Source: Paractinoplanes lichenicola (GTDB lineage: Bacteria > Actinomycetota > Actinomycetes > Mycobacteriales > Micromonosporaceae). Taken from it: 64,000 nt of DNA. The stretch is taken from positions 372,001 to 436,000 of the forward strand of contig NZ_JAENHO010000005.1 of NCBI RefSeq assembly GCF_016785085.1. Reading direction: 5' to 3'. Both the position numbers and the translations under genes were made by a program. Shown here one piece after another: positions 32,201 to 40,105 of this stretch. The stretch's first letter is position 1; each line of letters begins with the position of its first letter. Under the pieces are notes generated by a model, which saw only the letters and a program-made list of their open reading frames with translations, was not told the DNA's origin and did not search any database.

Positions 32201-34808
32201 CGGAGGCGGACGGCTGCGCCGACACTGGCCGGGAGGCGGCGGGCGGCGTGGAGGTCGGCTGGAATGCAGACGGCTCTCCAGAGACCGGTTGAGACGCGGC
32301 CGGCTGTGCCGATGTCGGTTGAGGCGCGGCGGGCTGTGCCGATACTGGCCGGGACGTCGTGGGCCGGATTCGGGCCGGCTCGAACGCGGACGGCTGCGCG
32401 GTGACCGGCCGCGACGCGGCAGGCTGCGCGGAGATCGGATCGGACGTGTCGGGCTGCGCGGACGTCGGCTGGAACGCGGATGGCTGCGCGGACACCGGCC
32501 GAGATGCGGCAGGCTGCGCCGAGACCGGCCGGGACGCGGCTGGTTGTGCCGATGTCGGTTGGGGCGCGGCGGGTTGGGCCGAGACCGGGGAGGACGTGTC
32601 GGGCTGTGCGGACGTCGGCTGGAACACGGACGGCTGCCCAGACACCGGCTCGTCGATGGGCTCGATGACTACCGGCTGGGCCACGGGGGAGCCGGTGATC
32701 GGCTGGGGGATGGGCGGCGGCAGCGGGGTGATCGCGCCGAGGCCGCTTTGGGAGAGCAGCCAGCCCAGGCCGTGGGGTTCGTTGTCTTCCTCGGCGGGGG
32801 CGGCCGGGGCGGCGGAAACAGGGTCCGAGGCGGTGGGGCGGTCCCACACCGAACCACTCGGCTCCGGATTCGGCGATCCGATGTCCTCAACCGACTGCCC
32901 GGCGGGAAGCGTCGACACCGGACCCGCCGACGGGTCGTATGCGTCGTCCGGCACCGAATACGGCGGTGCGGTGACGGGTGAGACACCGCGGTCATCCGCA
33001 TCTGCCCGCGGTGCAGCCCAGCCCCCGTCCGACTGCTGCTGCGGTCCCGAGGTGGCCGCCTGCTGACGGCGGCGGGCCTCGTCCGAACCCTGATACTGCT
33101 CGCCACCCCACCCCGGCTGCCCGGAAGTCGGATAAGGCTGCGCCGACAAGGGCTGCGTCGAGGCAGGTTGCGACGACGAAAGCTGCGCGGACCCGGATTG
33201 CGGCGAAGAAGGCTGCGCAGACTGCGGTTGAGGCGACGGCGGCTGGGCGAACCCCGGCTGCGCCGATGCAGGCTGGGTGAACCCCGGTTGCGCCAACGCA
33301 GGCTGGCCGGATCCGGGTTGCGTCGATGCAGGCTGGCCGGATCCGGGGTGCGCGTAGTCGCCCCGCGACGGCCCGCCCGATGCCGGGTGCCCGGACGTGG
33401 GACGCGTGGGCCCATAGGCGTCGTCCCGCCGTCCCGGCGCCGGGTAGCCCGGCGGCGTGGCCTGCGCGGATCCGGGGCGACCGCTGTAAGGCTGTCCGGA
33501 ACTCGGCTGAACACCCGAAGGTTGCCCCGAGACGGGACGCGACGCCCCCGGTCCCTGATAGCCGCCGTGCGACTGGGCGCCGGGACCCCCGCGCGGCGCC
33601 CCGGCAGCAGGCGGGTAGCCGGCGTATGGCGGCTGCGGACGAGCCGGCTGCGCCGGCCCGGACTGCGGGTAGCCGGCGCGCGGAGGCATGGGCTGACCCG
33701 ACGCGGGATGAACGGCCTCGGGCCGAGGCGGATAGGCAGGCTGGCGGCTGCCCGGTTGGCCGGAGACAGGCCGGTCAGCACCGGGTTGCGTCGGCACCGC
33801 CTGCGAACGCCCCGGAGCCTGACCCGCCGACGGCGATCCGTAAGCACCCTGACCTGCCGACTGAGGCCCGCGGCCACCGGCCTGCCCAGGTCCGTGGGAT
33901 CCGGGCCCGGCGGGCTGGCCCGGCGCGTGAGAGCCGGAGAAGGCCTGTCCCGGCGACTGGGGATAAGCGGGCGAAGGCGCCGCCGAGCGAGACGGGGTCA
34001 TGCGCGTCGGCTGTGGTGCGGGACGGGCCTGGGCGGGCGTGCCGCGCTCAGGCGGCGACGGGCGCAGGTCGAACGGCGTGTCCTCCCGCCCGTCGCGCTG
34101 GCCGGGGGCCACGCCGGGACGGGACGGGAAGGCATCGGAGGGCGCCGGGCGGGCGCTGCCGTAGACCCCGGCCGAGGGCGAAACCGGGCGCGGCCCGCCC
34201 GAAGGAGCCTGCCGACGGCCCTGATAAGGCTCGGACCCGTACGGGCCCGGCGGCTGTGGGGGAGCGGAGCCTTGCGGCGGCGAAGTGTGGCCGGGTGTGA
34301 CCGGAACCTGACCGCCGCCGCGGAATTGTGGTGGGCGCGGCCCGGCCTCGCGCATCTGGGCCTCGCGGAACTGCACCGCATCGCGGTAGGACCCGCCCGC
34401 CGTCGCGGGCGGGGCGCCGTAGGCGGGAGCATCCCCACGCCGCTGCTCGGGCATCGCCCCGGCCGGCCGGTTCCAGAGCGGCTCCTCCCGGCGCGGCGAC
34501 CCCTGCGAAGACGGCGAGCCAGAAGACGAGGAAGACGGCGAGCCAGAGGACGAGGAAGACGGCGAGCCAGAGGACGAGGAAGACGGCGAATCAGAGGACG
34601 AGGAAGACGAGGAAGACGAGGAAGACGGCGAGGCCCACGAGGCCGGCGCCGAGGTCGACCCCGAGTCGGAGGCCTCGTAGACCGGCGTGTGCACGGCCTT
34701 GCGCTTGCCCGGATCGCCCGGATACCGCTGCCCGGGCTGCGGCTCCCACTCCCAAGTGATCTCGTACACCCAGGCCGGTTCGTCGGCCCACGAGCCCCAG
34801 CCGCTCAT
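29286..34808 (-). CDS. 1840-residue low-complexity protein with TPR-like and WG-repeat C-terminus
   Basis: No signal peptide. Residues 1-40 are Trp-rich (EPAWVYEITWEWEPQPGQRYP). Residues about 59-100 are Ser-Gly-Pro runs. Residues about 100-1250 are Pro/Gln/Ser/Ala-rich and disordered, with recurring SAQP and a run of PVSAQ units near 1171-1201. An acidic stretch follows at about 1260-1380. Residues about 1436-1586 form a helical TPR-like region (ARLLSLRAVAERLLNDLDAA; ARLGHVLLWRGEYAEADKIF). Residues about 1616-1840 hold roughly six WG-type repeats such as GGWYAIDQQNRVIVPGGFDD and GGWGVVDKHARLVVQPHY. WG repeats are protein-binding modules in other bacteria. ATG 34808 (MSGWGSWADEP) is preferred; an upstream frame to 34865 lacks support. 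Function unknown; possibly a cytoplasmic scaffold. Confidence 0.85.
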   Translation of the reverse strand: MSGWGSWADEPAWVYEITWEWEPQPGQRYPGDPGKRKAVHTPVYEASDSGSTSAPASWASPSSSSSSSSSSSDSPSSSSSGSPSSSSSGSPSSSSSGSPSSQGSPRREEPLWNRPAGAMPEQRRGDAPAYGAPPATAGGSYRDAVQFREAQMREAGPRPPQFRGGGQVPVTPGHTSPPQGSAPPQPPGPYGSEPYQGRRQAPSGGPRPVSPSAGVYGSARPAPSDAFPSRPGVAPGQRDGREDTPFDLRPSPPERGTPAQARPAPQPTRMTPSRSAAPSPAYPQSPGQAFSGSHAPGQPAGPGSHGPGQAGGRGPQSAGQGAYGSPSAGQAPGRSQAVPTQPGADRPVSGQPGSRQPAYPPRPEAVHPASGQPMPPRAGYPQSGPAQPARPQPPYAGYPPAAGAPRGGPGAQSHGGYQGPGASRPVSGQPSGVQPSSGQPYSGRPGSAQATPPGYPAPGRRDDAYGPTRPTSGHPASGGPSRGDYAHPGSGQPASTQPGSGQPALAQPGFTQPASAQPGFAQPPSPQPQSAQPSSPQSGSAQLSSSQPASTQPLSAQPYPTSGQPGWGGEQYQGSDEARRRQQAATSGPQQQSDGGWAAPRADADDRGVSPVTAPPYSVPDDAYDPSAGPVSTLPAGQSVEDIGSPNPEPSGSVWDRPTASDPVSAAPAAPAEEDNEPHGLGWLLSQSGLGAITPLPPPIPQPITGSPVAQPVVIEPIDEPVSGQPSVFQPTSAQPDTSSPVSAQPAAPQPTSAQPAASRPVSAQPAASRPVSAQPSAFQPTSAQPDTSDPISAQPAASRPVTAQPSAFEPARIRPTTSRPVSAQPAAPQPTSAQPAASQPVSGEPSAFQPTSTPPAASRPVSAQPSASVQPAGMEPVSGQPSAFQPTSAPPAASRPVSMQPSASQPASAQPVGVPPVSGQPSAVQQVSGGTLAPQPASGQPSAGPLGPGPVSGLPAGWGRQDSAPDDGGRGTAGPEPVSGGAWPVSGQPAADGSGWHSDGPRAGSAHTTAGGSGWADDAADVREAGGAGVAEARLGSGGPETPDWFAPSGAQPIVVPRQGESGTAGEASVATEPRPSGDLPYADYDEPISVQPIVRPNAAEDRPAAASAQPVSAQPVSAEPVSAAPAQPQSVSAQPVTMQPASAQSTQSPPATDGPDWSQPVSAQPVSAQPVSAQPVSAQPVSAQPVSAQPVSAQPVSAQPVPGQPVSAQPVSSQPVSAQPVSAQPISAEPDEAPKQDEGAFAEGDFESEDPLPGASAELHDDGEPIDVEIVEPEIDDDEPVLLRASEMPANDDIVDAELIEDTPQAIGGRAATHAITAEAYGADEDGATAQVDEVAGPGDSAAEEPDKAAAPGVEADADDTEATAEPGDESTTGTEQIDQGDATGGGSPAYEGRPIKQRREQVADPRNRRTDPEQILAAYPVTYDPRTLREQIEDDEPMWVVIDRLTDKLEYAERDSDRARLLSLRAVAERLLNDLDAALEDAQAALRHAETAGDLVRLATVQARLGHVLLWRGEYAEADKIFEETNSAELPARLRAEMHELAGRSAFEQGRYLEAVNHLELALDLRKGADPDLVERIELALDTITGQAAESWGPYPRTREQIVGKRTQPRPLKDEASGLWGYPGSLTPRFAQAQPFADGVAWVRRPEAQAWELIDGTGEVLIDAAAGYRAAGRFADGLAWVSRDDAGGWYAIDQQNRVIVPGGFDDARPFHNGLALVRRGGWGVVDKHARLVVQPHYRAFATMLATGEPVDGFTEEGLAVVDAGELYGVVDRTGQLLVQPVHAALLIHPAAFLVADKFGLWGALDRKGEPLVELKYRERADVLDEIDKLIKDTRPVL
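31129..31340 (-). repeat. In-frame 15-bp tandem repeats encoding PVSAQ
   Basis: Six identical consecutive copies of CTGAGCCGACACCGG run from 31206 to 31295, flanked by copies with one to four mismatches from about 31129 to 31340. Because the unit is 15 bases, copy-number change would lengthen or shorten the giant protein by five residues without a frameshift. Confidence 0.9.
34508..34630 (-). repeat. 24-bp tandem repeats encoding SSSSGSPS
   Basis: Units of GACGGCGAGCCAGAGGACGA plus four bases repeat about three times and decay into GAGGAAGAC runs. They encode Ser-rich blocks near the N-terminus of the giant protein, in frame. Confidence 0.85.
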
Positions 34809-34947
34809 CGGGCACCCACGAGAGGGCCCGGCGAATGGCGACGCTCCGTCACGGCGAACTTCCACTTCTGGTCGAAATTGTGCGGCGGGCGTCCGGCCAA
34901 GATGGGTAGAGTCGCCCGGCTCTACTTCAGGGAAGGAGATTAACGGC

Positions 34948-35808
34948 GTGGACGGGCTCGACGCCAGCGTGCCGACGATCTCCCCGTACCGTCCGTTGAG
35001 CGCCTCCGTCGCTACTTTCGGTGCACTGATGTGGTCGGGTTTCCGGCGCTACGCGACCTATCGGCAGGCCACGCTGGCCGGATCGTTCACCAACATAGTC
35101 TTCGGCTTTCTTCGCTGCTACGTGCTCCTGGCCGTCGCGGCGGGCGCGGCCGGGGGCCTGGCCGGCGGCTACGACCGGCGGCAGCTGGCGACCTTCGTCT
35201 GGGTGGGCCAGGGGTTACTCAACGTGGTCGGGATTTGGGGCTGGAACGACCTCGCGGAGCGCATCCGCACCGGTGACATCGCCGCCGATCTGTTGCGGCC
35301 GGTCCCGCCGGTGACCGCCTATTTGGCTGCCGACCTGGGCCGCAGCGGCTATCAGATGCTCACCCGGTTCGCGCCGCCGGTGATCGTCGGGGCGCTGGTG
35401 TTTCCGCTGGTCGCCCCGTCGAGATGGCAGACGGTGCCGCTTTTCGCAGCTTCTGTGTCGCTGGCCGTTATCGGGAGTTTCGGCTGCCGTTATTTGGTCA
35501 ACGCGACCGCGTACTGGCTCGGCGACGCCCGCGGCCCGCTCATGTTCTGGACGCTTGGCTCGGGTGTGCTGGCCGGCCTCTTCTTCCCGTTGCGCCTGCT
35601 CCCGGAGTGGCTGACGATCACGCTCTGGGTCGCCACGCCGATTCCGGGGCTGTTGCAGACGCCGCTTGACGTGCTGGTCGAGCGGGACGGCCCGGCGTTG
35701 CAGGCGGGGCTGGTCGCGCTGCAGGCGATCTGGGCAGTGATCATGGTCGCACTGGCGAGCCTGGTGCAGCGCCGCGCCGAGCGCAAACTGGTCGTGCAGG
35801 GTGGATAA
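34948..35808 (+). CDS. ABC-2 type permease, first subunit
   Basis: 286 residues, six predicted membrane helices, cytoplasmic N-terminus. Matches the paired ABC-2 permeases of the DUF990-like group; LAERIRTGDIAADLLRPVPP is the typical loop after the second helix. GTG 34948 follows AAGGAGAT at a good distance. Forms an operon with the next permease and ATPase, overlapping the former by eight bases. It is divergent from the giant repeat gene. Export substrate unknown. Confidence 0.85.
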   Translation: MDGLDASVPTISPYRPLSASVATFGALMWSGFRRYATYRQATLAGSFTNIVFGFLRCYVLLAVAAGAAGGLAGGYDRRQLATFVWVGQGLLNVVGIWGWNDLAERIRTGDIAADLLRPVPPVTAYLAADLGRSGYQMLTRFAPPVIVGALVFPLVAPSRWQTVPLFAASVSLAVIGSFGCRYLVNATAYWLGDARGPLMFWTLGSGVLAGLFFPLRLLPEWLTITLWVATPIPGLLQTPLDVLVERDGPALQAGLVALQAIWAVIMVALASLVQRRAERKLVVQGG

Positions 35809-36601
35809 GGCCAGGCCGTACGGGGCTCTCATCGCCGGCCGGTTCCGCAGCGCCACGGCGTACAGGGCCTCTTTCGCCGTTGAATTGATCACCAATGCGG
35901 GCGGCACGGCGGTCGACGTCTCCACGGTCTTCGTGCTCTTCCACACAGCCAAGGTCGTCGGCGGCTTCACGCTCGGTGAGGCGCTGATGATGACCGGGCT
36001 GACCGCGTCCGGTTTCGTGCTCGCCGACCTCACCGTCGGCAACGTCGACCAGCTCAAGACGTACGTACGGATGGGCACGCTGGACGCCGTGCTGGTGCGC
36101 CCGCTGGCCGTGCTGCCCCAGCTCGTGATCGCCGACCTGCCCCTGCGCAAGCTGATGCGCTTCGTCGTCGGGCTCGCCGTCCTGATCGTCGCGATCGCGG
36201 CCAACGACATCACGTGGACGCCGGGCAAGGTAATCCTGCTGGTCACGGCCCCGCTCGCCGGTGCTGTGTTCTTCGGGTCGATCTTCGTGCTGAGCGCCAG
36301 CCTGGCCTTCTGGTGGGTCGAGTCGGGCGAGGTCGGGGCGGCCTTCACGTACGGCGGGCGCGACTTCACCTCGTACCCGATCACGGTTTACGGCGGCTGG
36401 TTCCGCGCGATTTTCGCGTACGGGCTGGGCTTCGGTTTTGTGAGTTATCACCCGGCACTGACGCTGCTCGGGCGCGCGGACCCGCTCGGTCTGCCGGCCT
36501 GGGCGGGTTATCTGTCGCCGCTGGTGGCGCTGGTCGCCGCGGGGATCGCCGGGCTCGTCTGGAGGACTGGCGTGCGGCATTACCGGAGCACCGGCTCATG
36601 A
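35801..36601 (+). CDS. ABC-2 type permease, second subunit
   Basis: 266 residues with six membrane helices. It is homologous in layout to the preceding permease: NVDQLKTYVRMGTLDAVLVRPLAV matches the corresponding loop, and FTYGGRDFTSYPITVYGGWF precedes the last helices. GTG 35801 overlaps the first permease by eight bases, and its stop overlaps the ATPase start as ATGA, showing tight translational coupling. The two permeases probably form a heterodimer. Confidence 0.88.
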   Translation: MDKARPYGALIAGRFRSATAYRASFAVELITNAGGTAVDVSTVFVLFHTAKVVGGFTLGEALMMTGLTASGFVLADLTVGNVDQLKTYVRMGTLDAVLVRPLAVLPQLVIADLPLRKLMRFVVGLAVLIVAIAANDITWTPGKVILLVTAPLAGAVFFGSIFVLSASLAFWWVESGEVGAAFTYGGRDFTSYPITVYGGWFRAIFAYGLGFGFVSYHPALTLLGRADPLGLPAWAGYLSPLVALVAAGIAGLVWRTGVRHYRSTGS

Positions 36602-37551
36602 TCGAGATGAAGGATCTGCGCAAAGAGTTCACCGTACGGGTCAAGACGGGCCGCTTCCGCCGGGAGAAACGCCTGCTCGCGGCGGTCGACGGGGTCAGCC
36701 TGGCGATAGCCGCGGGCGAGATGGTGGGCTATATCGGGCCGAACGGCGCCGGCAAGTCGACCACGCTCAAGATGCTGACCGGCGTGCTCTCCCCGTCCGG
36801 CGGCGAGGTCTCGGTGTGCGGGCTCAGCCCGGTGCCGCAGCGGACCAGGCTGGCCCTGCGGATCGGTGTCGTGTTCGGTCAGCGCTCGCAGCTGTGGTGG
36901 GATCTGCCCCTGCGCGAGTCGTTCGGGCTGCTCCGGCACGTCTATCGGGTGCCCGCGGCCGACCACGAGTCCCGCCTGCGCCGCTGCCGTGACCTGCTCG
37001 ATCTCGACGCGTTCATGGACACCCCCGTACGCCAGTTGTCGCTCGGCCAGCGCATGCGCGGCGAGCTGACGGCGGCCCTGCTGCACGGTCCCGAGGTGCT
37101 GTTCCTCGACGAGCCGACGATCGGGCTCGACGTGGTGAGCAAGCAGGCGGTGCGCTCGTTCCTGGGCGAGCTGGGTCAGGCCGGTGACACCACGCTCGTG
37201 CTCACGACCCACGACCTGGCCGACATCGAGCGGCTGTGCCGGCGGCTGGTCGTGATCGATCACGGCCGGGTAGTGCACGACGGCACGATCGAGGACCTTC
37301 ATTCCCGGTACGGGTCCAGGCGCCGGCTGGTCGCCGACCTCGAGGCGCCCCTGCCCCCGGATTTCGCGCTGCCCGGCGCCACCCTGCTCGCGGCCGAGGC
37401 CGACGGCCACCGCGTGACGTTCGCGCTCGAGTCGATCGCGGCCGGGGCGGCGGTCGCGGCCCTGGTCACCGCGGCCCCCGTACGGGATCTGTCAGTCGTC
37501 GAGCCCGAGATCGAGGACGTCGTGGCCCGCCTCTACACCGACTCGCGTTAG
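36598..37551 (+). CDS. ABC transporter ATP-binding subunit
   Basis: 317 residues. Walker A GYIGPNGAGKST (about 49-60), Q-loop FGQRSQLWWDLP, signature LSLGQRMRGELTAALLHGP, Walker B EVLFLDEPTIGLD, and the switch His in LVLTTHDLADIE. A C-terminal extension (about 235-317) is typical of ABC-2 exporters. It energises the two preceding permeases. The stop overlaps the stop of the convergent XRE gene by two to four bases. Confidence 0.93.
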   Translation: MIEMKDLRKEFTVRVKTGRFRREKRLLAAVDGVSLAIAAGEMVGYIGPNGAGKSTTLKMLTGVLSPSGGEVSVCGLSPVPQRTRLALRIGVVFGQRSQLWWDLPLRESFGLLRHVYRVPAADHESRLRRCRDLLDLDAFMDTPVRQLSLGQRMRGELTAALLHGPEVLFLDEPTIGLDVVSKQAVRSFLGELGQAGDTTLVLTTHDLADIERLCRRLVVIDHGRVVHDGTIEDLHSRYGSRRRLVADLEAPLPPDFALPGATLLAAEADGHRVTFALESIAAGAAVAALVTAAPVRDLSVVEPEIEDVVARLYTDSR

Positions 37552-38114
37552 CGGTGCTCCATCACGAGGACGGCCCAGGACGGCTCCAGCGCCTCGTAAT
37601 GGTGATCGACGTCGCCCGGGAAGGTCACGTAGTCGCCCGGCCCGAGCTCGACCTGCTCGCCGACCGGGCCCGCCTTGATCCGCCCGGACGCCAGCACGAT
37701 GTGCTCGACGCTGCCCGGGATGTGGGCCAGCGCGTCGCGGGCCTGACCGGGCTCCAGCTCCATCACGTAGAGGTCGCGCCGGGTGTGCGGGGACCCAGCC
37801 GCGAGCAGGGTCGCCACGAAGTCGGCCTCGTCGGCCTGCAATCGCGGCCCCTCGCCGGCCCGGATGACCCGGACCCGCGTCTCGGGCGGCTCGACCAGGC
37901 GGCTGAACGGCACGCCGAGCGCCACCCCGAGCGACCACAGCGTCTCGATGCTCGGGTTGCCGGTGCCCGCCTCGAGCTGCGACAGCGTCGACTTGGCCAG
38001 CCCGGCCCGGCGGGCGAGTTCGGTCAGCGAGATGCCGGCCCGTTCCCGCTCCCGGCGCAGGGCGGCGGCAATCGTGGCGAGCGGCGGGGCCGGTTCGTGC
38101 AATGTTCGCTCCAT
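37548..38114 (-). CDS. XRE-family regulator with cupin domain
   Basis: 188 residues. The HTH is RERERAGISLTELARRAGLA plus KSTLSQLEAGTGNPS at about residues 20-60. A C-terminal cupin follows (about 105-180; HIPGSVEHIVLASGRI, GDYVTFPGDVDHHYEAL), which usually senses a small ligand. Divergent from azlCD and separated by two GTTC-N8-GAAC palindromes, so it probably represses azlCD. The cupin ligand may be an amino acid or related metabolite (inference). Confidence 0.9.
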   Translation of the reverse strand: MERTLHEPAPPLATIAAALRRERERAGISLTELARRAGLAKSTLSQLEAGTGNPSIETLWSLGVALGVPFSRLVEPPETRVRVIRAGEGPRLQADEADFVATLLAAGSPHTRRDLYVMELEPGQARDALAHIPGSVEHIVLASGRIKAGPVGEQVELGPGDYVTFPGDVDHHYEALEPSWAVLVMEHR

Positions 38115-38124
38115 CGATCGGATT

Positions 38125-38168
38125 GTTCGGTTTGACGAACGCGCTCGGCGTCGTTCAGTATTTCGAAC
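38125..38168 (+). promoter_or_regulatory. azlC promoter with two XRE operators
   Basis: Two palindromes of the same form, GTTC-N8-GAAC, lie at 38125-38140 and 38153-38168, centres 28 bases apart. TTGACG (38132-38137) and CAGTAT (38156-38161), 18 bases apart, make a good -35/-10 pair. The start would fall at or near ATG 38170, so the mRNA would be leaderless. One palindrome covers the -35 and the other the -10, an ideal layout for repression by the adjacent regulator. Confidence 0.8.
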
Positions 38169-38169
38169 C

Positions 38170-38832
38170 ATGCGTACGATACAGCGAACGCTGCTCCGGG
38201 ACGCGGCCGCCATCGCCGCGGCCATGGTGGCGGTCGGCGCCTCCTTCGGGGCCATCGCCATCGCGTACGGGCTGCCGGTGTGGGTGCCGTTCCTCATGTC
38301 CACGGTCGTGTTCGCCGGCGGAGCGCAGTTCCTCGCGGTCGGCCTGCTCGCCGCCAGCCCCGTCGCCGCGGTGCTGGCCGGCCTGCTGCTCAACGCCCGC
38401 CACCTCCCGTTCGGCATGGCGATCGGCAGCAGCATGGGCACCAGTTGGCGCGAACGCCTGATCGGCAGCCACCTGATGACCGACGAGGTGGTGGCCTTCA
38501 CCTTGGCCGAGGACGACCCGGTGCAGCGCCGCCGGACGTACTGGCTGATCGGCGTCACCCTGTTCACGTCGTGGAACCTCGGCACCGCCCTCGGCGTCCT
38601 GCTCGGCACCGCCGTCGGCGACTACGAGACGCTCGGCCTCGACGCCGCCTTCCCGGCCGCGCTGATCGCCCTGATCCTGCCCTCGCTGCGCGACCGTCCG
38701 ACCCGCGTCGTCGCGCTCACCGGCGCTGCCGTGGCCGTCCTGGCCACCCCCGTGCTGCCCGCCGGCCTGCCCGTCCTGTGCGCCCTGCTGGGCCTGCTGA
38801 CCCTGCTCCGCCCGAGGCGGGCCGCCGCATGA
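38170..38832 (+). CDS. azlC: AzlC-type branched-chain amino-acid exporter, large subunit
   Basis: 220 residues with about six to seven membrane helices. GASFGAIAIAYGLPVWVPFLMS, GAQFLAVGLLAASP and LLLNARHLPFGMAIG are typical of the AzlC family, which exports branched-chain amino acids with AzlD. ATG 38170 lies one base after an operator palindrome. It overlaps azlD as ATGA. Confidence 0.93.
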   Translation: MRTIQRTLLRDAAAIAAAMVAVGASFGAIAIAYGLPVWVPFLMSTVVFAGGAQFLAVGLLAASPVAAVLAGLLLNARHLPFGMAIGSSMGTSWRERLIGSHLMTDEVVAFTLAEDDPVQRRRTYWLIGVTLFTSWNLGTALGVLLGTAVGDYETLGLDAAFPAALIALILPSLRDRPTRVVALTGAAVAVLATPVLPAGLPVLCALLGLLTLLRPRRAAA

Positions 38833-39137
38833 TGCTCGCCGCGATCATCGTGCTCGGCATCGGCACCTACACGATGCGCCTCGGTGGCGTGCTGCTGCGT
38901 GAGCGCATTGAGCTCTCGGACAACCTGCAACGCCTGCTCCCGATGGCCGCCGCCGCGCTGCTGACCGCCCTGGCCGCCACCTCGACGCTGATGGCCGGCA
39001 GCGGCTTCGCCGGCGTGGCCCGCCCGGCCGGCGTCGCCGTCGGGGCCCTGCTGGCCTGGCGCAAGGCCCCGTTTGTCGTCGTGGTCGTGGCCGCCGCGGC
39101 CACCGCAGCCCTGCTCCGACTTGCGGGAATCGAATAG
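38829..39137 (+). CDS. azlD: AzlD-type exporter small subunit
   Basis: 102 residues, four membrane helices. GIGTYTMRLGGVLLRERIEL is the family N-terminal pattern. Overlaps the azlC stop by four bases. Works with AzlC. Confidence 0.92.
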   Translation: MMLAAIIVLGIGTYTMRLGGVLLRERIELSDNLQRLLPMAAAALLTALAATSTLMAGSGFAGVARPAGVAVGALLAWRKAPFVVVVVAAAATAALLRLAGIE

Positions 39138-39142
39138 CGCCG

Positions 39143-39168
39143 ATATCCACAGTCCCGGGTTATCCACA
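39143..39168 (+). promoter_or_regulatory. Two direct DnaA-box-like 9-mers
   Basis: ATATCCACA (one mismatch) at 39143-39151 and perfect TTATCCACA at 39160-39168 lie in direct order, 17 bases apart, in the 148-base gap between convergent azlD and a methyltransferase gene. No gene starts here, so a role as a DnaA-binding site rather than a promoter element is plausible. Confidence 0.45.
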
Positions 39169-39285
39169 GCCCCGCTGCCCTGCCGCCGCAGAGATCGCGA
39201 TTTTCCGTCACACTTGTGGCCGTGGCGGGGGAGACCCCCCTGGGAGCGGCGGGTTATATAGGCCGAGATCAACTAGCGATGACGA

Positions 39286-40044
39286 TCAACGGCGAGCCAG
39301 CCAGACAGTTCGCTCGGTGCGCACGCTCAGGTCGTCCCGGCCGTGCAGTCCCGCGATCACCTGGTCCAGCCCCGGCACGCGCTCACCCAGTCGCCCCAGC
39401 GACACCTCCGCATACCGCACCACGGCAGCAGGCAAGGGCGGCGACAGCATGATGTCGAACCGCCGCTCGGCCACATCGCTGAAGCCGGCGCGCGAGGCCA
39501 GATCGCCCCAGTTCTCGTGCATGTGCATCCCCGCCTCGTGCCGGGCCTTGTCCGCCTCGGCGTGGGCCTGCGCCTCCAGCTCCTCGTCCGGCGTCCCCAC
39601 CAGGAAGCGCGGGAACGAGTCGAGTTCGGCGATCACCAGCAGCCCGCCGGGCCGGAGCGCGGCGTGGGCCGAGGTCAGCGCGAACGACGGGTCGGCCATG
39701 TGGTGCATCGACGCCGACGCCCAGACCACGTCGGCCGGGCCGAGGGCGGGCCACGGCTGGTCGAGGTCGGCCTCGACCGTACGGATCCGGTCGCCCAGCC
39801 CTTCGGCGGCGGCGCGGGCCCGCAGGTGGGCCAGCATCTCGGGGGACACGTCGACCGCGGTGACCCGGGCCCCGGGCAGTTCGCGGGCCAGGGCCAGCGA
39901 CCCCGTGCCGCTGCCCGCGCCGAGATCGATGACCTCGGGGGCGTCGACGGACGAGCGGCCGACAAGGGCGATCAGCTCGCGGTGATAGTCGCTCAGAACC
40001 TCGGCGTCCAGGTCGAGCATTTCGATCAGGTGGTCGTGTGCCAT
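39286..40044 (-). CDS. Class I SAM-dependent methyltransferase
   Basis: 252 residues. Motif I VIDLGAGSGTGSLALA, acidic VTAVDVSPEML, and the post-motif region ADVVWASASMHHMADPS and ALRPGGLLVIAELDSF. The C-terminal domain is helical with no clear target-binding signature. Substrate unknown. TACCTT lies six bases before ATG 40044 (leaderless pattern). Confidence 0.88.
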   Translation of the reverse strand: MAHDHLIEMLDLDAEVLSDYHRELIALVGRSSVDAPEVIDLGAGSGTGSLALARELPGARVTAVDVSPEMLAHLRARAAAEGLGDRIRTVEADLDQPWPALGPADVVWASASMHHMADPSFALTSAHAALRPGGLLVIAELDSFPRFLVGTPDEELEAQAHAEADKARHEAGMHMHENWGDLASRAGFSDVAERRFDIMLSPPLPAAVVRYAEVSLGRLGERVPGLDQVIAGLHGRDDLSVRTERTVWLARR

Positions 40045-40105
40045 GCCTCGAAGGTAGAGGCCGTTTGCGCCGACGACACGAAACCTTGCCGATATCGCAA
40101 GAAGA

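Noticed and set aside
33168..34943. 591-residue open frame on the plus strand
   Set aside because: Arg/Gly-rich antisense shadow of the same gene, without a ribosome site.
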